Assembly (NCBI GenBank): GCA_964472315.1
Contig: CAYYJS010000063.1
Location: 1 to 17,196 of the forward strand
Length of the DNA stretch: 17,196 nucleotides
Direction: 5' to 3'
From: CAYYJS01 sp964472315
GTDB lineage: Bacteria; Verrucomicrobiota; Kiritimatiellia; UBA8416
Position numbers and translations under genes: made by a program
Notes under the pieces: generated by a model
Databases searched by the model: none
Told to the model about the DNA's origin: nothing
What the model saw: the letters and a program-made list of their open reading frames with translations, nothing else
In this document: positions 13,372 through 17,196 of the stretch, one piece after another
Layout: every line of letters begins with the position of its first letter
How positions within the stretch are numbered: position 1 is the first letter of the stretch

Positions 13372-14847
13372 ATGTACGCGACAATGACCCGGAGTTTGTT
13401 TCCGTTGGCCGGGCGTTACCCCTGTCCCACGCGGATCGGACGGGGCTCCGAAGTGCGCGAGCGCGCCGGGGCGCCCTCGGACTTCCTGTATTCCGAGCGC
13501 CATCTGCAGTGTCTCTGGTTCGACGGCGCGCTGCGGCCCGCAACACTGTCGACGCGCGATGGCGAACGCGTGGTTGTCGAATCGCCCGGCCGCTGGAACC
13601 TGGAGGCCGGGCCGGATTTCCTCGACGCCGTTCTGCGCATCGGCCCGGAAGCGCGGCGCGTCCAGGGCGACATCGAGATTCATGTGCGTCCGACCGACTG
13701 GAGCCGGCACGCCCATGGCGCGGATCCCCGCTACCGCCACGTCGTCGCGCATGTGACGTACTTCCCCGATCGCGCCCCGATCAGCGACCTGCCCCCGCAC
13801 ATGACCCGCATCCCGCTGATGGCCGCGCTGTCGGCCAACCCGGCCTTCTCGTTCGACGCCATCGACATCGCGGCCTACCCTTTCCGCGAACCGCACCAAC
13901 TGCCCGCGCCCTGCGCGGTCCGGCTCGCATCCCTGCCGGTCGATGCGGTCGGCGCGTTCCTTGACGGCGCCGGTCAGGAACGGTTGCGCCGCAAAACGGA
14001 ACGTATGCAGCAACGCCTGGAGCGGCAGGCGCCCGAAGAGCTCTTCTATGACGAGACCATGGCGGCCCTGGGCTACAAGCAGAACGTCGCGCCGTTCCGC
14101 GCCTTGGCCCGGTTGGCGCCCCCGCGTCGGCTCCAGGCCTGCCAGTCGGCGGCCGAGGCCTACGCCATCCTTCTCGGCGTCGCCGGCCTCATGCCCACGC
14201 AGGCGCGGGCCACGTGGCCGCCGGAGTCGCGCGAGTTCGTCCGGTCCCTGTGGGATCTCTGGTGGCCCCATCAGGACGAATGGAGCGATCGACGCCTCGG
14301 GCCATCCGATTGGGTTCAGTCCGGCTTGCGCCCGCAGAACGCGCCACGTCGCCGACTGGCCGCCGCCGCCTCGCTTTTCCAGGCCCCCGAATCGCCGTTC
14401 ACGACACTGTGCCGGGTCGAGCGTTCCGACAGCGCCGGATGGCATCACCACACCACATCCATCCTGGCCGATCACAACCGCCTGCCGTTCATGGCGCACC
14501 ACCTCTCGTTCGGCAGCCCGGCTTCCTCCAAGCCGCTGCGCATCCTCGGCGACACGCGTACGGCCGCCATCGTCACGAACGTGGTCATCCCGCTGCTGGC
14601 CGCCACCGACATCCCGGTCGCGCCGCTGATCGCCCGCCTGCCGCCCGAACACGACAACGTCACGATTCGCCGGTGCGCCCATCTTCTGCTCGGACGCGAT
14701 CACAACCCCGCCCTCTACCATGGCGACGGCCTGCGGCAGCAAGGCTTGATCCAGATCTTCCAGGATTTCTGTCTTTCCAGCCGCGCCATCTGCGAATCGT
14801 GCGACCTGTGCTCCGCCCTCGACGAATACGAAACCGTCACCCGATAG
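13372..14847 (+). CDS. DUF2851 family protein, function unknown
   Basis: This 491-residue protein matches my knowledge of DUF2851, a family found mainly in Bacteroidota and relatives. The conserved N-terminal block includes SERHLQCLWFDGALRP (41-56), WNLEAGPDFLDAVLRIG (75-91), GDIEIHVRPTDW (99-110) and DPRYRHVVAHV (118-128). The arrangement PD...(19 residues)...E-I-H (Pro81-Asp82 to Glu102) is reminiscent of PD-(D/E)xK nucleases, though the usual Lys would be His104; this is my inference. A middle helical part contains LGYKQNVAPFRALARL (233-248). The C-terminus has Cys467, Cys474, Cys477 and Cys480 (C-x6-C-x2-C-x2-C), which could bind a metal or iron-sulfur cluster. It is the first gene of the plus-strand operon, expressed from the divergent promoter, and is followed 12 nt later by the YgiQ-family gene. 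No signal peptide or membrane helix was seen. Confidence 0.85.
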   Translation: MYATMTRSLFPLAGRYPCPTRIGRGSEVRERAGAPSDFLYSERHLQCLWFDGALRPATLSTRDGERVVVESPGRWNLEAGPDFLDAVLRIGPEARRVQGDIEIHVRPTDWSRHAHGADPRYRHVVAHVTYFPDRAPISDLPPHMTRIPLMAALSANPAFSFDAIDIAAYPFREPHQLPAPCAVRLASLPVDAVGAFLDGAGQERLRRKTERMQQRLERQAPEELFYDETMAALGYKQNVAPFRALARLAPPRRLQACQSAAEAYAILLGVAGLMPTQARATWPPESREFVRSLWDLWWPHQDEWSDRRLGPSDWVQSGLRPQNAPRRRLAAAASLFQAPESPFTTLCRVERSDSAGWHHHTTSILADHNRLPFMAHHLSFGSPASSKPLRILGDTRTAAIVTNVVIPLLAATDIPVAPLIARLPPEHDNVTIRRCAHLLLGRDHNPALYHGDGLRQQGLIQIFQDFCLSSRAICESCDLCSALDEYETVTR

Positions 14848-14859
14848 TCATCCGCCATC

Positions 14860-16617
14860 ATGTCCCGTCACGCCCCAACGTCCGCCGCCTTCCTGCCGGT
14901 CACGCCGGAGGAGGTGCGCGCGCGTGGCTGGGACGCGCTCGACGTCATCATCGTCACGGGCGATACCTACATCGACTCGCCGTTCATCGGCGCCGCGGTC
15001 ATCGGCCGCGTACTGGAAGCCGCCGGCTATCGCGTCGGCATCGTCGCGCAGCCGGATGTCACGGGACCCGACGACATCGTCCGCCTCGGCGAACCGCGCC
15101 TCTTCTGGGGCGTCACGGCCGGCAGCGTCGATTCGCTTGTCGCCAACCGCACCGCTTCCAACCGTCCGCGCCGACAGGATGACTACACGCCGGGCGGCCG
15201 GAACACCTGTCGCCCCGACCGCGCGTCAATCGTGTACGGCAACCTGATCCGACGGCACATGAAGCACACCGTGCCGATCGTGCTCGGCGGGATCGAGGCC
15301 AGCTTGCGCCGCCTTGCGCATTACGATTTCTGGACCGACCGCATCCGCCGGTCGCTGCTGTTCGACGCCAAGGCGGATTATCTCCTCTATGGCATGGCCG
15401 AACGGTCGGTCGTCGAACTGGCGTCCGCGCTGCGCGAGGGCCGTAGCCCGCATGCCATCCGCGGCCTCTGCCATGGCTCGCCAACGCTGCCGCCCGACGC
15501 GGAGGAAGTCCCCCCCTATGAGCGATGCCGGAACGATAAGGATGCCTTCACGGCCATGTTCCATACGTTCTATCGCAACAACGACCCCGTGACGGCGCGG
15601 ACGCTGGCGCAGCGACAGGATACGCGCTACCTCGTCCAGAACCCGCCGGCGCCGCCGCTGTCACAAGCCGAACTCGACGCCGTCCACGACCTCCCCTATA
15701 CGCGCGACGTACACCCCTGGTATGCGGCGCGGGGCGCGGTGCGTGCGCTCGACACGATCCGGTGCTCGATCGCCACGCACCGCGGTTGCTACGGGGAATG
15801 CAATTTCTGCGCGATCGCCGTGCATCAGGGACGCACCGTCACATGGCGCAGCGAGCGCTCGATCCTCGCCGAAGCCCGCGCCATCGCGTCGCATCCCGCC
15901 TTTAAGGGCGTCATTCAAGACGTCGGCGGCCCCACCGCCAACATGTACGGGTTCGAGTGCGCCCGCAAGACCACGCGCGGTTGCTGCGATCATCGCCGGT
16001 GCCTGTACCCCGACATCTGCCCGTCCCTGCCCGTCGATCACGCCCCCCAACTCGCATTGCTCCGCAACCTGCGCCGCATCCCCGGCATCCGCCAGGTGGT
16101 CGTGGCGTCGGGTATCCGACACGACCTCGTGCTGCACGACGCCCGGCACGGCGTGGAGTATCTGCGCGAACTCGTGGAGCATCACGTATCCGGACAGCTC
16201 AAGATCGCCCCCGAACACACCGAACCCCACGTCCTGGCCGCCATGGGCAAGCCCGGTCGGGACGCGCTGGTGCGGTTCAAGGCGCTGTTCGACCGCCTGA
16301 CACACGCGGCCGGACGCCGCCAGTTCCTGACCTACTACGTGGTCGCCGCCCATCCCGGTTGCACCGAAACCGACATGCAACGCCTCCGGGCCTTCATGGC
16401 CCACGAGCTTCACGCGCGCCCGGAGCAGGTCCAGATTTTCACCCCCACCCCCTCCACCTACTCCACCCTGATGTACTGGACCGGCCGCGACCCCTTCACC
16501 GGGGCGCCCTGCTTCGTCGAACGCGCATCGCGCGGCCGGGACGGCCAGAAGGATATCCTGATTCCTTGTCCTTCGGCCTCGCGTCCCGGTACACTGCGGC
16601 CACGGGAGGAAGCGTGA
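14860..16617 (+). CDS. ygiQ: YgiQ-family radical SAM protein (UPF0313)
   Basis: The 585-residue protein has the YgiQ layout. The N-terminal part begins VIIVTGDTYIDSPFIGAAVI (29-48) and has a Rossmann-like, B12-binding-domain-like look. IVLGGIEASLRRLAHYDFW (140-158) is characteristic. The radical SAM motif is RGCYGECNFCAIAVHQGR (308-325), with Cys310, Cys314 and Cys317 as the [4Fe-4S] ligands. A second cysteine group follows (Cys367, Cys375, Cys376, Cys381, Cys387), then KIAPEHTEP (448-456) and the C-terminal QIFTPTPSTYSTLMYWTGRD (525-544). It is shorter than E. coli YgiQ (about 740 residues), lacking a long C-terminal tail. The reaction of this family is not established. The ATG at 14860 has no strong ribosome binding site and lies 12 nt after the DUF2851 stop. 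The stop overlaps the start of the adenosyltransferase (GTGA). Confidence 0.9.
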   Translation: MSRHAPTSAAFLPVTPEEVRARGWDALDVIIVTGDTYIDSPFIGAAVIGRVLEAAGYRVGIVAQPDVTGPDDIVRLGEPRLFWGVTAGSVDSLVANRTASNRPRRQDDYTPGGRNTCRPDRASIVYGNLIRRHMKHTVPIVLGGIEASLRRLAHYDFWTDRIRRSLLFDAKADYLLYGMAERSVVELASALREGRSPHAIRGLCHGSPTLPPDAEEVPPYERCRNDKDAFTAMFHTFYRNNDPVTARTLAQRQDTRYLVQNPPAPPLSQAELDAVHDLPYTRDVHPWYAARGAVRALDTIRCSIATHRGCYGECNFCAIAVHQGRTVTWRSERSILAEARAIASHPAFKGVIQDVGGPTANMYGFECARKTTRGCCDHRRCLYPDICPSLPVDHAPQLALLRNLRRIPGIRQVVVASGIRHDLVLHDARHGVEYLRELVEHHVSGQLKIAPEHTEPHVLAAMGKPGRDALVRFKALFDRLTHAAGRRQFLTYYVVAAHPGCTETDMQRLRAFMAHELHARPEQVQIFTPTPSTYSTLMYWTGRDPFTGAPCFVERASRGRDGQKDILIPCPSASRPGTLRPREEA

Positions 16618-17129
16618 CGGGTCACGTGCAAGTTTATACCGGGGACGGAAAGGGCAAGACGACCGCGGCCATCGGTCTCGCCGTGCGCGCGGCGGGACAC
16701 GGCTGGCGCGTCCTTATCGTCCAGTTCATCAAGGGACAGCCCTCCGGCGAACTTGACCTGCTGCGCCGGCGGTGCCCGGAGATCGCCGTCGAGCAGTACG
16801 GGGGCGGACGCTTCATCCACGGCACGCCGGCGCCGGAGGATATCGAGGCCGCGCGGCGCGGACTGGATCGCCTGCGCGGGGCCGTCACCGCCGGCGTCTA
16901 CAACATGGTCGTGGCGGATGAAGCCAACGGCGCCGTCGCCTGCGGCCTGTTCCCGGTCGCGGCGCTGCTGGAGCTGATCGACGCGCGGCGACCCGACGTC
17001 GAACTCGTATTCACGGGACGCGACGCCCATCCGGACCTGATCGCGCGCGCCGATCTGGTCACCGAGATGCGCATGATCAAACACTACTACGCCGCCGGCG
17101 TCGCCGCCCGCCCGGGCATCGAGAAGTAG
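16614..17129 (+). CDS. cobO: Cob(I)alamin adenosyltransferase (CobA/BtuR/CobO family)
   Basis: The 171-residue enzyme adds the 5'-deoxyadenosyl group from ATP to cob(I)alamin or cobinamide-type corrinoids, making the coenzyme form of B12. The P-loop TGDGKGKTTAA (9-19) is at the N-terminus. VVADEANGAVACGL (99-112) matches the family's DE(I/V)N segment, with Ala in place of the usual Ile or Val. TGRDAHPDLI (134-143) and EMRMIKHYYAAGV (151-163) are the typical C-terminal motifs, and the protein ends in the common PGIE. It is a little shorter than E. coli BtuR (196) because the N-terminal extension is missing. The GTG at 16614 overlaps the YgiQ stop, with GGGAGGA just upstream at short spacing. 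The same frame is open upstream inside the YgiQ gene, but that part is Arg/Pro-rich and not homologous. CobO versus BtuR naming is arbitrary here. Confidence 0.9.
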   Translation: MTGHVQVYTGDGKGKTTAAIGLAVRAAGHGWRVLIVQFIKGQPSGELDLLRRRCPEIAVEQYGGGRFIHGTPAPEDIEAARRGLDRLRGAVTAGVYNMVVADEANGAVACGLFPVAALLELIDARRPDVELVFTGRDAHPDLIARADLVTEMRMIKHYYAAGVAARPGIEK

Positions 17130-17196
17130 CCCGCCGTTCTCAGGAATGCGCGTCCCAGGGACTCAGCCCACATGGATACGCGCGCCCCCATGCCGG
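17130..17196 (+). other. Right edge, possible start of another gene
   Basis: ATG codons at 17145 and 17172 both open frames that reach the window end. Neither is long enough to identify, and no terminator is visible after the adenosyltransferase stop. Only the genomic continuation could tell whether a further operon gene begins here. Confidence 0.2.

Noticed and set aside
1..17196. CRISPR array, transposon, phage, toxin-antitoxin or tRNA gene
   Set aside because: No spaced direct repeats, transposase or integrase motifs, or tRNA cloverleaf were seen anywhere; all large open frames are explained by housekeeping, envelope or cofactor genes.

Overview
The window is GC-rich bacterial DNA packed with genes and contains no rRNA, tRNA, phage or transposase genes. 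DUF2851, a Gld-type ABC system with DUF4340 and GldG-like partners, a large AsmA-like protein with a PVC/Verrucomicrobia-style C-terminus, and heptameric intergenic repeats together suggest a Gram-negative of the PVC group, perhaps Kiritimatiellota or Verrucomicrobiota. That placement is inference; no phylogenetic marker here settles it.

Layout, left to right. (1) 63-1073 (+): a lipoprotein of unknown function. (2) 1074-1458: a gene-free stretch with an 11-bp perfect inverted repeat, heptameric near-repeats, three GC-rich hairpins and a candidate promoter. (3) 1459-4278 (+): three overlapping genes: a homocysteine S-methyltransferase domain protein, a methyltetrahydrofolate-type pterin-binding methyltransferase and a 2-dehydropantoate 2-reductase. 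The first two resemble the two N-terminal modules of MetH made as separate proteins; the cobalamin-binding module is not in the window. (4) 13259 down to 4269 (-): a seven-gene polycistron in the order ABC ATPase (GldA-like), ABC-2 permease (GldF-like), GldG-like auxiliary protein, four-repeat DUF4340 protein, AsmA-like protein, MiaB and a six-helix membrane protein. Junctions are 4-nt overlaps or gaps of 12 nt or less. (5) 13372-17129 (+): a DUF2851 protein, a YgiQ-family radical SAM protein and a cob(I)alamin adenosyltransferase.

The units in (4) and (5) diverge from a 112-bp gap holding two good sigma70-type promoters on opposite strands whose -10 boxes overlap almost completely. The met/pan unit in (3) meets the 3' end of unit (4) tail to tail, with the stop codons inside a 10-bp overlap and no terminator between them.

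How the genes may work together: the Gld-type ABC transporter, its periplasm-facing partners (GldG-like, DUF4340) and the AsmA-like protein look like one envelope system. Its cargo is unknown; lipid or polymer movement across the envelope is inference from the families. MiaB (tRNA modification) shares its transcript. The split methionine-synthase modules need a corrinoid partner, and the window also carries a corrinoid adenosyltransferase. No defence system, mobile element or CRISPR array was seen. The least characterised items are the DUF2851 protein, with a nuclease-like N-terminal pattern and a C-terminal four-cysteine motif, and the Gld/DUF4340/AsmA operon.
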